This document shows positions 1 to 10,880 of a stretch of 64,000 nucleotides of DNA, one piece after another (the first letter of the stretch is position 1; each line of letters opens with the position of its first letter). A program made the position numbers and the translations under genes. The stretch is from positions 682,001 to 746,000 of the forward strand of contig NZ_JACVAJ010000002.1 of assembly GCF_014851815.1 (NCBI RefSeq). The letters are read 5' to 3'. The DNA comes from Pseudoxanthomonas sp. PXM01 (GTDB taxonomy: Bacteria; Pseudomonadota; Gammaproteobacteria; Xanthomonadales; Xanthomonadaceae). The notes under the pieces are model-generated. The model saw nothing but the letters and a program-made list of their open reading frames with translations, was not told where the DNA came from and did not search any database.

Positions 1-830
1 CGCCGCGCATCCACTGCGGCCGCCAGCGCAGCTTCGGCCTGAGGCAGATCGACATGGCCGGCGTCGAACGTGCGCGCCGCCGCGATCCTGGCCGCCGCCT
101 CGCCGAGCTCGCCGCGGCGGAGCTGCGATCCGGCTTCCTGCAGCAGGTCCGACAACGCGTCTTCCCTGCCCTCCAGCGCCTCGATGCGTGTCGGCTGCAG
201 CGCCAGCACGCGCCGGTACAGCGGCAGGGCCGTGTCATCACCGCCCCACAGGTGCTCGTCCGCGTGCGCACGCGCCGCCGCCGCAAGCAAGCCGTCGATA
301 CCCGCATGCTCGGCCTCGCGCGCGCGCAGTCTCGCCGCCAGCGCATCCGCCTGCGGCCGCGGCACCTGCAGGTCGCGGGCGAGCGCGAGCCGCGCACGCA
401 CGTCGTCGAACCGGTTCTGCTGCAGGGCCGCGTCCGCCGACTGCAACGCGGCCAGTGCGACGCGGCGCAGACCGTCGGCCGCCTCGGTACGATCGTTGTC
501 GAGCGCCTGCGCCGCTTCGTACAGCTGGCGCGCACCACTGCCATCGGCCGCATCCAGCCGCCCGGCGCGCAACGCCTGGTCCGCCTGGTCGAGCAGCGAC
601 TGGATGCGGGTCTGCGGCCACACCATGTCAGCCAGCGGCTGGCGCAGGACGATGACGAGCAGGATGAAGCCGATGGCGGCCGCTACCGCCCATCGCCAAT
701 GGCGCCGATCGCGCCACACCGGGCCGGGAGCACGGCGCGGGTCGGCGTCGAGCCCTGCGGTATGCGTCCAGTCGATGCGCGGTTCGATGCGTCGGCCCCG
801 TCCGGCGCCATGGTGGTCTTCGCGGGTCAC
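1..830 (-). CDS. Membrane-anchored helical-repeat protein, partial (runs off left edge)
   Basis: An open frame begins at a GTG at 830, only 17 bp after the relA stop, and stays open to base 1 (276 codons seen), so the C-terminus lies outside the window. After a basic N-terminus of about 46 residues there is one membrane segment (about residues 47-62, rich in A/I/L/V). The rest is Ala/Leu/Asp-rich amphipathic helices that look like TPR or similar solenoid repeats (for example the stretch around ALPLYRRVLALQPTRIEAL). The layout suggests a cytoplasmic N-tail, a membrane anchor and a periplasmic helical domain, co-transcribed with relA. An ATG at 812-814 is in another frame and soon hits a stop, so GTG is the only sensible start. 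I do not recognise the family. A further C-terminal domain, possibly an enzyme, may follow off-window. Confidence 0.6.
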   Translation of the reverse strand, partial: MTREDHHGAGRGRRIEPRIDWTHTAGLDADPRRAPGPVWRDRRHWRWAVAAAIGFILLVIVLRQPLADMVWPQTRIQSLLDQADQALRAGRLDAADGSGARQLYEAAQALDNDRTEAADGLRRVALAALQSADAALQQNRFDDVRARLALARDLQVPRPQADALAARLRAREAEHAGIDGLLAAAARAHADEHLWGGDDTALPLYRRVLALQPTRIEALEGREDALSDLLQEAGSQLRRGELGEAAARIAAARTFDAGHVDLPQAEAALAAAVDAR

Positions 831-847
831 GCCCGCAGCATAACCAC

Positions 848-2992
848 TCAGCCTGAACGTCGTGCGTCTTCCACCCCGGGCAGCGCATCCAGCTTGCCCA
901 GCAGCGTCGACAGCTGTCCGAAGTCGGCGACCTTCAGCCGCAGCCGCAGATGCACGCGGCCACTGGTGCGGTTGCTCTGGCTGTTGATGTCCAGCACGTT
1001 GGCTTCTTCCTGCGCGATCAGCGTGGTGATGTCCTTGAGCAGCCACTTACGATCGAGCGCCGTGACCTGCACGTCCACCTCGTATCCCCCGCCGGCCTGG
1101 CCCCATTCCACCGGCAGCACGCGTTGCGGACTGGTCGCGGCCAGTCGCGCGAAAGCCACGCAGTCCGCGCGGTGCACGGTCACGCCGCGGACCCGCGTCA
1201 GGTAGCCGGCGATAGGTTCGCCGGGCACCGGCTGGCAGCACTTGGCCAGCTGCACCAGCAGGTTGCCCACGCCCTGCACGGTGAACTTCGACTTGCCCGG
1301 CTTGGCGACCCTGCGCGGCGGTCGCAGTACCGGTAGCGAAACCGTATCCGGCTCGGCCGCGGCACGTTGCTCTTCGTGCAGCGCACGCCCGACCTGGTGC
1401 GGGCCGACGTCGCCCAGCGCGACCTGGATGTAGAGCTCCTCGACGCTGTCGGCATGGAACTTCTTCGCCGCGCCCGTCAGGTCGGCGTGGTGCAGCCCCA
1501 GCCGCTTCAGCTCCTTCTCCAGCAGGTCGCGACCGGCCTGCAGGTTGCGCGCGCGATCCAGCTTGTGGAACCACGCGCGCACCTTGTCGCGCGAGCGCCC
1601 GCTGGCGAGAAAGCCGTTGGCCTGCAGCAGCCAGTCGCGCCGCGGCTCCGGTTCCTTCGAGGTCAGGATCTCGACCCGGTCACCGCTGCGCAGCACATGG
1701 CTGAGCGACACGATGCGGCCGTTGACCTTTGCGCCGCGCGTGCGGTGACCCACCATGGTGTGCACGTGGTAGGCGAAGTCGAGCACGGTGCCGCTCCGCG
1801 GCAGGTCGACCACTTCTCCCTTCGGCGTCAGCGCGTAGATCCGGTCCTCGACCAGTTCCGCATCCAGTTCGCCGGCGAGGCTGCCTTCGCCGCCGGAACC
1901 CTCCGCCGCACCATCGAGCAGCCGGCGCATCCACGCGATCTTGCGATCGAAGGCATCGCCGCCACCCTTGCCTTCCTTGTACTTCCAGTGCGCCGCCACA
2001 CCCAGTTCGGCCTGCGCGTGCATTTCGTGCGTGCGGATCTGCACTTCGACCGTGCGCCCTTCCGGGCCGACCACGGCCGTGTGCAGCGAGCGGTAGTCGT
2101 TGGCCTTCGGGCGCGCGATGTAATCGTCGAACTCGCTGGGGATCGGCACCCACAGCGCATGCACGATGCCGAGCGCGGCGTAGCACGCGGCAACGTCGTC
2201 CACCGCGATGCGGACCGCGCGCAGGTCGTACAGCTCGTCGAAGCCGACCTGCTTGCGCTGCATTTTCCGCCAGATGCTGTAGATGTGCTTCGGCCGGCCG
2301 CTGATGTCCGCCCGGATGCCATGCTCGGCCAGTGCCGCCCGCAGCGCGTCGATGACCTCGCCGATGTAGCGCTCGCGGCCGATGCGCTTCTCGTCGAGTT
2401 GCGTGGCGATCTGCTTGTACACCTGCGGCTGCAGGTAGCGGAATGCGAGGTCTTCCAGCTCCCATTTCAGCTGCCAGATGCCCAGCCGGTTGGCCAGCGG
2501 CGCGTGGATGTCGCGGGTGAGGCGCGCCAGCGCCTGCCGTTCGGATTCGGGCAGGGCGCCCGCGGCGCGCATGCGGGCGAGCTGCCGGGCCAGCAGGATG
2601 GTGACCACGCGCAGGTCGCGCACGATCGCCAGCAGCAGCCGGCGCAAGCCTTCCGTGTTCACTCCCCGTGCCTGTTCCGCATGCAGCGCCCAGACCTGGG
2701 CCGCCGCCACCTGCCCCTCCAGCAGGTCCGCCAGCCCGGGGACCTGGCTGCCCACCGGCTCGGCCAGTGCCGGCACGCCATGCAGCAGGGCGGCGAGCAC
2801 GACATCGCCATCCGCTCCCAGCGTCACCAGCGTGTCGAGCGTGTCGGCAAGCACGCCGATCGTGTCCGGCATGTCGCCCGGCGGCGGAGCGGCGTCCACC
2901 GCTCCGGCGAGCGCGCGACGCAGCGGTGCCGGCAACCCCTGGATCGCGGGTCGTTGCAGCAGCGTGGTGATGTCCTGGACGGGGGAAGGCAT
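848..2992 (-). CDS. relA: RelA-type (p)ppGpp synthetase
   Basis: GTP pyrophosphokinase of the stringent response: it transfers pyrophosphate from ATP to GTP/GDP on stalled ribosomes. The 714 residues match the long RelA/SpoT architecture. The N-terminal hydrolase-like domain (about 30-190) is degenerate, with HG at 71-72 where a metal-binding HD pair is expected. The synthetase domain spans about 225-370 and contains SGRPKHIYSI, DLRAVRI and EFDDYIARPK. The TGS domain is at about 385-450, a Cys-containing region (KCCQPVPGE) at about 575, and an ACT domain at the end. The acidic EFDD (287-290) is the E-x-D-D motif of monofunctional RelA rather than the R-x-K-D of bifunctional SpoT. The enzyme should therefore make but not hydrolyse (p)ppGpp. 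The upstream intergenic region is only 71 bp and divergent to the 3064 gene. Confidence 0.95.
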   Translation of the reverse strand: MPSPVQDITTLLQRPAIQGLPAPLRRALAGAVDAAPPPGDMPDTIGVLADTLDTLVTLGADGDVVLAALLHGVPALAEPVGSQVPGLADLLEGQVAAAQVWALHAEQARGVNTEGLRRLLLAIVRDLRVVTILLARQLARMRAAGALPESERQALARLTRDIHAPLANRLGIWQLKWELEDLAFRYLQPQVYKQIATQLDEKRIGRERYIGEVIDALRAALAEHGIRADISGRPKHIYSIWRKMQRKQVGFDELYDLRAVRIAVDDVAACYAALGIVHALWVPIPSEFDDYIARPKANDYRSLHTAVVGPEGRTVEVQIRTHEMHAQAELGVAAHWKYKEGKGGGDAFDRKIAWMRRLLDGAAEGSGGEGSLAGELDAELVEDRIYALTPKGEVVDLPRSGTVLDFAYHVHTMVGHRTRGAKVNGRIVSLSHVLRSGDRVEILTSKEPEPRRDWLLQANGFLASGRSRDKVRAWFHKLDRARNLQAGRDLLEKELKRLGLHHADLTGAAKKFHADSVEELYIQVALGDVGPHQVGRALHEEQRAAAEPDTVSLPVLRPPRRVAKPGKSKFTVQGVGNLLVQLAKCCQPVPGEPIAGYLTRVRGVTVHRADCVAFARLAATSPQRVLPVEWGQAGGGYEVDVQVTALDRKWLLKDITTLIAQEEANVLDINSQSNRTSGRVHLRLRLKVADFGQLSTLLGKLDALPGVEDARRSG

Positions 2993-3063
2993 GGGCGCGG
3001 GGCTGGGCGGTCAAGCGCCGCCGGAATGACTACACTACCGGCCAGTCGACCGCCGGAACAACC

Positions 3064-3570
3064 ATGAAGATGAGCCGCTTGTTTCTATCCATCGCGCTGC
3101 TGGTCGCATCCACGTGCGCCGTCGCGCAGCAGAATTCTCTCGAGCCGCTGCGCAACGCGATGAGCGACAGCGAGTTCAAGGCCGCCGGCCTGGACAAGCT
3201 GAGCGCGGAGGAACTCGCCGCGCTCGATGCGTGGCTGCAGCAACGCGTCGGCCAGCAGACCGCGCAGGCGGCTGCGCAGGCGAAGCAGGAGGGCCGCAAG
3301 GAGGTCGAACAGGAGACCCGCGGGTTCTTCGATTTCGGCACCACCGAGCCGATACAGAGCACGATCGTCGGCGCGTTCAACGGTTTCGCGAAGGGACGCC
3401 AGTACACGCTCGCCAATGGCCAGGTGTGGGAACAGGTCGAGCCGGCATCGCTCGCAGGCGTCCGTCGCACCGATCCCGTGGTGAAGATCACGCCGTCGCG
3501 CTTCGGCAACACATGGTTCCTGAAGATCGACGGCTACAACACCGCCGCACCCGTCCGCCGCATCAAATGA
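3064..3570 (+). CDS. Secreted protein of unknown function, paralog A
   Basis: A 168-residue protein with a typical Sec signal peptide (about residues 1-21, ending CAVAQ). After it comes a short helical region with the pattern AAGLDKLSAEELAALDAWL, a Gln/Ala/Glu-rich charged helix (about 60-90), and a C-terminal beta-like segment containing GQVWEQVEP and TWFLKIDGY. The next gene (3587) encodes a protein of the same layout with matching motifs (TGLDQLSSEQLQLL, NGQRWRVIDG, GWYLQVEGHN), so the two are a tandem duplication 16 bp apart and probably one transcript. No catalytic motif is visible. The C-terminal part may be a small ligand-binding or SH3-like fold, but that is a guess. The start is chosen because it begins the signal peptide; an ATG two codons later is an alternative. 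Confidence 0.8.
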   Translation: MKMSRLFLSIALLVASTCAVAQQNSLEPLRNAMSDSEFKAAGLDKLSAEELAALDAWLQQRVGQQTAQAAAQAKQEGRKEVEQETRGFFDFGTTEPIQSTIVGAFNGFAKGRQYTLANGQVWEQVEPASLAGVRRTDPVVKITPSRFGNTWFLKIDGYNTAAPVRRIK

Positions 3571-3586
3571 CCGACCGAGAACATCC

Positions 3587-4075
3587 ATGCGCCTGAAACG
3601 CCTCCTGCCCCTTGTCGCCCTGTGCATCGTCGCCCTGCCCTTGCATGCCCGCGACTACGTCGACATCCAGAATCGCCTCACGCCGGAACAGATGAAGGCC
3701 ACCGGCCTGGACCAGCTGAGCAGCGAGCAACTGCAACTGCTCAACAACCTGCTCGATGAGGACAGGAAAGCGGTCGTTGAAGAAGTCCGCAAGGAGCGCA
3801 GGGACGATGGTCAGCGCGTGACGGGCACCCTGTTCGGCAGCGACGGACTGCAGCCGGTCGCCAGTGCGCTGGCCGCCAACAGCCTCAAGGGCTGGTCGCG
3901 CGGCACCGTGTTCACCCTGGAGAACGGCCAGCGCTGGCGGGTGATCGACGGCGAGTACTACGCGGGCAAGCCGCTCGGCAACGCCAAGGTCACGGTTTCG
4001 CCCGGCAAGATCAGCGGCTGGTACCTGCAGGTCGAAGGCCACAATCCGCGGCCCAAGGTGCAGCGCGCCGACTGA
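3587..4075 (+). CDS. Secreted protein of unknown function, paralog B
   Basis: 162 residues with a signal peptide (about 1-21, LPLHARDY) and the same order of parts as the preceding gene: a short helix-loop-helix motif with GLDQLSSEQLQLL, a charged helix rich in Glu/Arg/Lys (about 60-85), and a C-terminal segment with FTLENGQRWRVIDG and ISGWYLQVEGHN. It lies 16 bp after paralog A and ends 15 bp before the convergent hrpA stop. The conserved Gly-Gln-x-Trp and Trp-(Phe/Tyr)-Leu positions shared by the two proteins mark the likely functional fold. The role is unknown; the envelope or periplasm is the likely location. Confidence 0.8.
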   Translation: MRLKRLLPLVALCIVALPLHARDYVDIQNRLTPEQMKATGLDQLSSEQLQLLNNLLDEDRKAVVEEVRKERRDDGQRVTGTLFGSDGLQPVASALAANSLKGWSRGTVFTLENGQRWRVIDGEYYAGKPLGNAKVTVSPGKISGWYLQVEGHNPRPKVQRAD

Positions 4076-4090
4076 CGCGCACACGATGCC

Positions 4091-7000
4091 TTACCCGCGC
4101 AGCGCCTGCAGGCGTTGCGCGAGCTTCTTCGGCGACACGCCGCTCTTCGCGCCCAGTTCCTGCGCGAACACCGACACCCGCAGTTCCTCCAGGTCCCACC
4201 GCAGCGCCTGCCAGTCCGGTGCCTGCGCGATGCCATCCTCGTTCGCCTGCGCCAACGCGTCGGCGAACGGCTTGAGTTCCAGCATGCGTACCTGGTCCTT
4301 CGCGGGATCGCGCTTGGCGCGTTCGGCGCGCAGGGTCATCGCCTTCAGGTAGCGCGGCAGCTGCGCCAGCGCATCGGCCGGCGTGTCGCGCAGGAAACCC
4401 GGATGCACCAGCGCCGCCAACTGCGCGCGCAGGTCGTCGAGGTTGCCGCGCGCCCACCCCATCAACGGCGCCTCCAGTTGCGGCTTCAACTCCGCGACCG
4501 CCGACAGGATGGCCTCGACCAGCTTCAGCCGCTCCATCGCTTCACCGAACAGGCGCTTGCCGGCGTCGTCGCGCCGCTGCTCGAACGCGGCGCGGTCGCG
4601 GATCGCGTCGAGCCCGTCGGCCAGCACCGCGTTCATCGCCGCATCGACGATGTCGCCGCGCAACCGCTCCTGCGATTCGATCGCCGCGTACAGCAACCCC
4701 GTCTTCGGCGACACCGGCAACTGCTTGCGCGCCTGCTTCACCTTGTCGGCCAGCGCGATCTCCAGCAGCCGACGTACGCCACCCGGATGCGCCGCGGCCG
4801 CTTCCCCGCGGTCGGCGAACACCTGCAGCGCCACCGTCTCGCCGTCATCGCGCAGCGCGGGATACGCCGGCACGCCGGCTTCGCCGGGCACCTCGCGCGG
4901 AATCGGCTGCGCGGGGAAGTCGCGCAATCCGGTGGCCGCCATCTCGCGGCCCGCGCGCGCGGCAAACGCCTGCCCCGCCTGCGCGCCGAAACGGGCGCGC
5001 AGTTCGTCGAGGTCGCGCGACTCGGCCAGCACCTTGCCTTCGCCGCCGCCGCGCGGATCTTCGCGCAGCCGCAGGTTCATGCGCAGGTGCGGCTCCAGCG
5101 CGGCTTCGTCGAAGTCGAGCGCGGTGACCGTCACGCCGGTGGCGCGCGACAGGAAGCGCGCCAGCTCACCGCGGATATCGTCCACGGTCGGCTTCGCGAA
5201 CGCCTCGAAGAACGCGCGGCCGTAATCCGGCGCCGGCACGTAATTGCGCCGCATCGCCTTGGGCAGGCTGCGGATCAGGCCGGCCGCCTTGTCGGCGACG
5301 AAACCGGGCGCCAGCCATGACAGTCGCGTGGGATCGAGCGCGTTGAGCAGGTGCAGCGGCACCGCCAGCGTCACGCCGTCATCGACGGATCCCGGCTCGA
5401 ACCGGTAATGCAGCGGCAGGCGCGCATCGCCCAGCGCGAAATACTTCGGATAGCGGTCTTCCTCGCTGCCCTCGCCCGGCAGCAGGTCGGCCAGCGACCA
5501 GTGCAGCGCGCGGCGCTTGTCGGCCGGCAAGGCCTTCCACCACGCATCGAGGCCGGCGGCGGAATGGATATCCGCCGGCACGCGGTCCAGGTACCAGCGC
5601 GCCTGCCAGTCCTCGTCGGCGACCAGGCCGGCGCGACGCAGCTTGGCTTCTTCTTCGCGCGCCTGCTCCAGCGTCTTGAGGTTGTCGGCGACGAACGACG
5701 CGCGCGTCGTGATCTCGCCGGTCACCAGCCCTTGGCGCACGAAAATGTCGTGCGCTTCGCCCGGTGCGATACGGCCGTAGTGCACCGGCTTCTTCGGCGC
5801 CAGCACCAGGCCGAACAGGCTGATCTGCTCCGACGCCAGCACCTGCCCCTGCGCGCGCGACCAGTGCGGGCCGAAATGCTTGCGCAGCAGCAGGTGCGGC
5901 AGTTCGGCGATGACCCAGTCCGGTTCGATCGCGGCCAGCGTCATGCCCCACACCTTCTGCGTGTCCAGCAGGTTGGCGGCCAGCAGCCAGGGCGGCGGGC
6001 GCTTCGACAACGGCGAGCCCGGGAACGGCAGGAAGCGGCGTTGCCGGGGCGCCTGGAAATCGCCCTTGTCGGTGCGATGGCCGACCTGCGTGGGCAGGCC
6101 CGCGACCAGCGCGCGGTGCAGGGTCTGGTAGGCGGCGGCGCGCACACGCTCGCTGAAGCCGCCCGCGGCAGGCGCCTGTTGCTTCTGCGCACTGACGGCG
6201 ACCGGCGCCGGTGCAGCCTCGGTCTTGCCCTCGCGTGCGAGACGCGCGGCGCGATGCAGCTGGCCACGTGTCGCTTTCACCGCGGCGGCGTCATCGCGCG
6301 CGGCGGGCGGCGCGCTGCTGCCGGCGAGCAGTGGCGCCATCGACGCGTCGGCCGCTTCTTCCTTCCAGCCCAGCTCCTCGCACAGCAGGCGCAGCTGGCG
6401 ATGCAATTCGCGCCATTCGCGCATGCGCAGGAAACCGAGGAAATGGCGGCCGCACCAGTCGCGCAACTTGGACTGGGTCAGGTCTTCATGCGCCTGCCGA
6501 TATGCATCCCACAGACGCAGCACGCCGACGAACTCGGAGCGCCCGTCGGCGAATTGCGCGTGTGCCGTGTCGGCCGCGCCACGCGCGTCGGCAGGACGCT
6601 CGCGCGGGTCCTGGATGCCGAGGAACGAGGCGATCACCAGCATCGGCCGCAGGCAGCCGGCGGCCTGCGCGGCCACCAGCATGCGCGCCAGCTTCACGTC
6701 GACCGGCAGCCGCGCCATCTGCTTGCCGATGGCGGTCATGCGTCGCTCGTTGTCGATCGCACCGAGTTCGGCCAGCTGCTGCCAGCCGTCGGCGACCGCG
6801 CGCTCGTCCGGCGCTTCCAGGAACGGGAAATCCTCGATCCGGCCCAGGCCCAGCTGCAGCATGCGCAGGATCACCCCGGCCAGGCTGGAACGGCGGATCT
6901 CCGGATCGGTGAACTCCGCGCGCGCCTGGAAGTCCGCTTCGGCATACAGGCGGTAGCAGATGCCCTCGGCGATGCGGCCGCAGCGGCCCTTGCGCTGGTT

Positions 7001-8203
7001 GGCGCTGGCCTGCGAGACCGGTTCGATGTGCAAGCGGTCGAGCTTGTTGCGCGGGCTGTAGCGCTTGACGCGCGCGAAGCCCGGATCGACCACGTAGCGG
7101 ATGCGCGGCACCGTCAGCGAGGTCTCGGCGACGTTGGTGGCCAGCACGATGCGCCGGTTCGGCCCCGGATTGAACACCCGGTCCTGGTCCTGGTTGGACA
7201 GGCGCGCGTACAGCGGCAGCACCTCGGTGTTGCGGTACTTGCGACGCTCCAGCGACTGGTGCGCATCGCGGATCTCGCGCTCGCCGGGCAGGAAGACCAG
7301 CACGTCGCCGCGCGCATCCTGCCGGGTGATCTCGTCCACCGCCGCCACGATGCCGTCGTTGACCGTGCGCTCGCCTTCCTGTTCGCCTTCGCCTTCCAGC
7401 GCGCGGTACCGCACCTCCACCGGATAGGTGCGGCCTTCCACGCTGATCACCGGCGCATCGTCGAAGTGCTTGGCGAAGCGTTCGGTATCGATGGTCGCCG
7501 AGGTCACGATGACCTTCAGGTCGCGGCGCTTGCGCAGCAGCTGCTTCAGATAGCCGAGCAGGAAGTCGATGTTGAGGCTGCGTTCGTGCGCCTCGTCGAC
7601 GATGATCGTGTCGTAGGCCGACAACCAGCGGTCGCTGGCGATCTCCGCCAGCAGGATGCCGTCGGTCATGAACTTGATGTGGGTGTCTTCGCCGACCTGG
7701 TCGTTGAAGCGCACCTGGAAGCCGACGCCGCGGCCGAGCTCGGTGTTCAACTCTTCGGCCACGCGCCGCGCCACCGCGCGCGCGGCGATGCGGCGTGGCT
7801 GGGTGCAGCCGATCATGCCGGCCACACCGCGGCCGGCGGCCAGGCACAGCTTGGGCAGCTGGGTGGTCTTGCCGGAGCCGGTCTCGCCGGCGATGACGAC
7901 GACCTGGTGGTTCCGGATCAGCTCGACGATGCGCTCGCCCTCGCGGGCGATGGGAAGCGACTCATCCAGGATCACCGCCGGCACGGCCGATAGGCGCCGC
8001 TCGCGGGTGGCGATCGAGGCCATCAATGCCTGTTCGAAGGCCTGCCGCGCGCCGGCATCGGCCGGCTTGCCCTGCCAGCGCGACCACAGCCCGTGCAGCC
8101 GGCCACGGTCCCGGCTCAGTGCACCGTCGAGCGCACGCCGCCCCTGGTCGAGGGCGGCGCGCTCGGGGGTACGGTCGGGGGTGGGATGGCGGGGGGTCGT
8201 CAT
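4091..8203 (-). CDS. hrpA: ATP-dependent DEAH-box RNA helicase HrpA
   Basis: A 1370-residue HrpA, close to the usual length of about 1300. Walker A is GETGSGKTT at 106-114 and the DEAH box is IVDEAHERS at about 201-209. TSATI (motif III) follows in the first RecA domain and QRKGRCGRI (motif VI) in the second. A winged-helix/ratchet region, an OB-fold-like section and the long C-terminal DUF3418-type region characteristic of HrpA complete the protein. HrpA unwinds RNA and helps resolve collided or stalled ribosomes and process mRNAs. The gene stands alone on the minus strand, with dps divergent on its 5' side and paralog B convergent on its 3' side. A low-complexity Ala/Pro segment near residues 650-690 is a likely flexible linker. 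Confidence 0.95.
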   Translation of the reverse strand: MTTPRHPTPDRTPERAALDQGRRALDGALSRDRGRLHGLWSRWQGKPADAGARQAFEQALMASIATRERRLSAVPAVILDESLPIAREGERIVELIRNHQVVVIAGETGSGKTTQLPKLCLAAGRGVAGMIGCTQPRRIAARAVARRVAEELNTELGRGVGFQVRFNDQVGEDTHIKFMTDGILLAEIASDRWLSAYDTIIVDEAHERSLNIDFLLGYLKQLLRKRRDLKVIVTSATIDTERFAKHFDDAPVISVEGRTYPVEVRYRALEGEGEQEGERTVNDGIVAAVDEITRQDARGDVLVFLPGEREIRDAHQSLERRKYRNTEVLPLYARLSNQDQDRVFNPGPNRRIVLATNVAETSLTVPRIRYVVDPGFARVKRYSPRNKLDRLHIEPVSQASANQRKGRCGRIAEGICYRLYAEADFQARAEFTDPEIRRSSLAGVILRMLQLGLGRIEDFPFLEAPDERAVADGWQQLAELGAIDNERRMTAIGKQMARLPVDVKLARMLVAAQAAGCLRPMLVIASFLGIQDPRERPADARGAADTAHAQFADGRSEFVGVLRLWDAYRQAHEDLTQSKLRDWCGRHFLGFLRMREWRELHRQLRLLCEELGWKEEAADASMAPLLAGSSAPPAARDDAAAVKATRGQLHRAARLAREGKTEAAPAPVAVSAQKQQAPAAGGFSERVRAAAYQTLHRALVAGLPTQVGHRTDKGDFQAPRQRRFLPFPGSPLSKRPPPWLLAANLLDTQKVWGMTLAAIEPDWVIAELPHLLLRKHFGPHWSRAQGQVLASEQISLFGLVLAPKKPVHYGRIAPGEAHDIFVRQGLVTGEITTRASFVADNLKTLEQAREEEAKLRRAGLVADEDWQARWYLDRVPADIHSAAGLDAWWKALPADKRRALHWSLADLLPGEGSEEDRYPKYFALGDARLPLHYRFEPGSVDDGVTLAVPLHLLNALDPTRLSWLAPGFVADKAAGLIRSLPKAMRRNYVPAPDYGRAFFEAFAKPTVDDIRGELARFLSRATGVTVTALDFDEAALEPHLRMNLRLREDPRGGGEGKVLAESRDLDELRARFGAQAGQAFAARAGREMAATGLRDFPAQPIPREVPGEAGVPAYPALRDDGETVALQVFADRGEAAAAHPGGVRRLLEIALADKVKQARKQLPVSPKTGLLYAAIESQERLRGDIVDAAMNAVLADGLDAIRDRAAFEQRRDDAGKRLFGEAMERLKLVEAILSAVAELKPQLEAPLMGWARGNLDDLRAQLAALVHPGFLRDTPADALAQLPRYLKAMTLRAERAKRDPAKDQVRMLELKPFADALAQANEDGIAQAPDWQALRWDLEELRVSVFAQELGAKSGVSPKKLAQRLQALRG

Positions 8204-8293
8204 TCTTTAAGCACGGCGTTGAAACTTTTCGCTCACGCCACATGTTCTAGTGTGTCTATTGTGCCGCCTCAACCCACCTACAGGAGAATCCGC

Positions 8294-8848
8294 ATGGCCA
8301 AGCCGAAGACCAAGCCCGCCAAGACCAAGGCCACCTCCGTGGCTGCGCCCCTCGCAACCGCCCCGTCGGCACCGAACATCGATATCGGGATCAGTGGCGG
8401 CGAACGCAAGAAGATCGCCGACGGCCTGTCGCGCTTCCTGGCCGACAGCTACACGCTGTACCTGAAGACCCACAATTTCCACTGGAACATCACCGGCGCG
8501 ATGTTCAATTCGCTGCATACGATGTTCGAAACCCAGTACACCGAGCAGTGGACCGCACTGGACGAAATCGCCGAGCGCATCCGCGCGCTGGGCTTCAACG
8601 CCCCGGGCTCGTACCGCGAGTTCGTCAGCCTGACCTCGATCCCGGAAGAGCCGGGCCTGAGCGACAGCGCCGACTGGCGCGAGATGGTGCGCCAGCTGGT
8701 GATCGGCAATGAAGCCGTCTGCCGTACCGCGCGCAAGGTGCTGGATATCGCGGACGACGCCGACGATGCCCCGACAGAGGACCTGCTGACGCAGCGCCTG
8801 CAGACCCACGAGAAGTACGCCTGGATGCTGCGCTCGCTGCTGCAGTAA
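8294..8848 (+). CDS. dps: Dps-family ferritin-like DNA-protection protein
   Basis: 184 residues. The ATG at 8294 is set by AGGAG at 8282-8286. The N-terminus is a disordered Lys/Pro/Ala tail (PKTKPAKTKAT) of the kind that binds DNA, followed by the four-helix Dps core. The inter-subunit ferroxidase ligands have the right spacing: His63 (HWN), His75 (LH), Glu79 where E. coli has Asp, then Asp90 and Glu94 in ALDEIAER. Dps dodecamers oxidise and store iron using peroxide and shield DNA in starvation and oxidative stress. The gene has its own intergenic region from the divergent hrpA and a strong terminator, so it is monocistronic. Upstream in-frame codons exist back to 8093 but overlap hrpA and are not part of the protein. 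Confidence 0.95.
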   Translation: MAKPKTKPAKTKATSVAAPLATAPSAPNIDIGISGGERKKIADGLSRFLADSYTLYLKTHNFHWNITGAMFNSLHTMFETQYTEQWTALDEIAERIRALGFNAPGSYREFVSLTSIPEEPGLSDSADWREMVRQLVIGNEAVCRTARKVLDIADDADDAPTEDLLTQRLQTHEKYAWMLRSLLQ

Positions 8849-8870
8849 TCCACGCTTCCGTGACGCACCG

Positions 8871-8901
8871 ACGCCCGGCCCCTGCCGGGCGTCCTGCTTT
8901 T
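8871..8901 (+). terminator. Rho-independent terminator of dps
   Basis: A perfect 9-bp stem, ACGCCCGGC / GCCGGGCGT (8871-8879 with 8884-8892), has a 4-nt loop and is followed by a short T-rich tail ending TTTT at 8898-8901. It starts 22 bp after the dps stop. Confidence 0.85.
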
Positions 8902-8983
8902 CGCGCCCGGATCGGGGTTTTCCTACACGCATCGCCGCCGTGGGCGCGACCGGCCCGCCCGGGCGCCGGGTTATCCTGTGCCC

Positions 8984-10777
<1,794 letters not shown>

Positions 10778-10880
10778 AGTTCCCTGCCCGCGCGCGCCGA
10801 TCTCAGCCGACGTTCAATCCGCGGCTGTTAGGTTGCCTTTCAGGTCCGCCAGCCGGCGCGCCCTCCTTCCGGGATGTCCC

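Noticed and set aside
5351..7993. A very long plus-strand open frame (880 codons) antisense to hrpA
   Set aside because: It is a shadow of high-GC hrpA codons: no recognisable motifs, His/Arg/Gln-rich composition, and hrpA itself carries full helicase motifs across the same bases.
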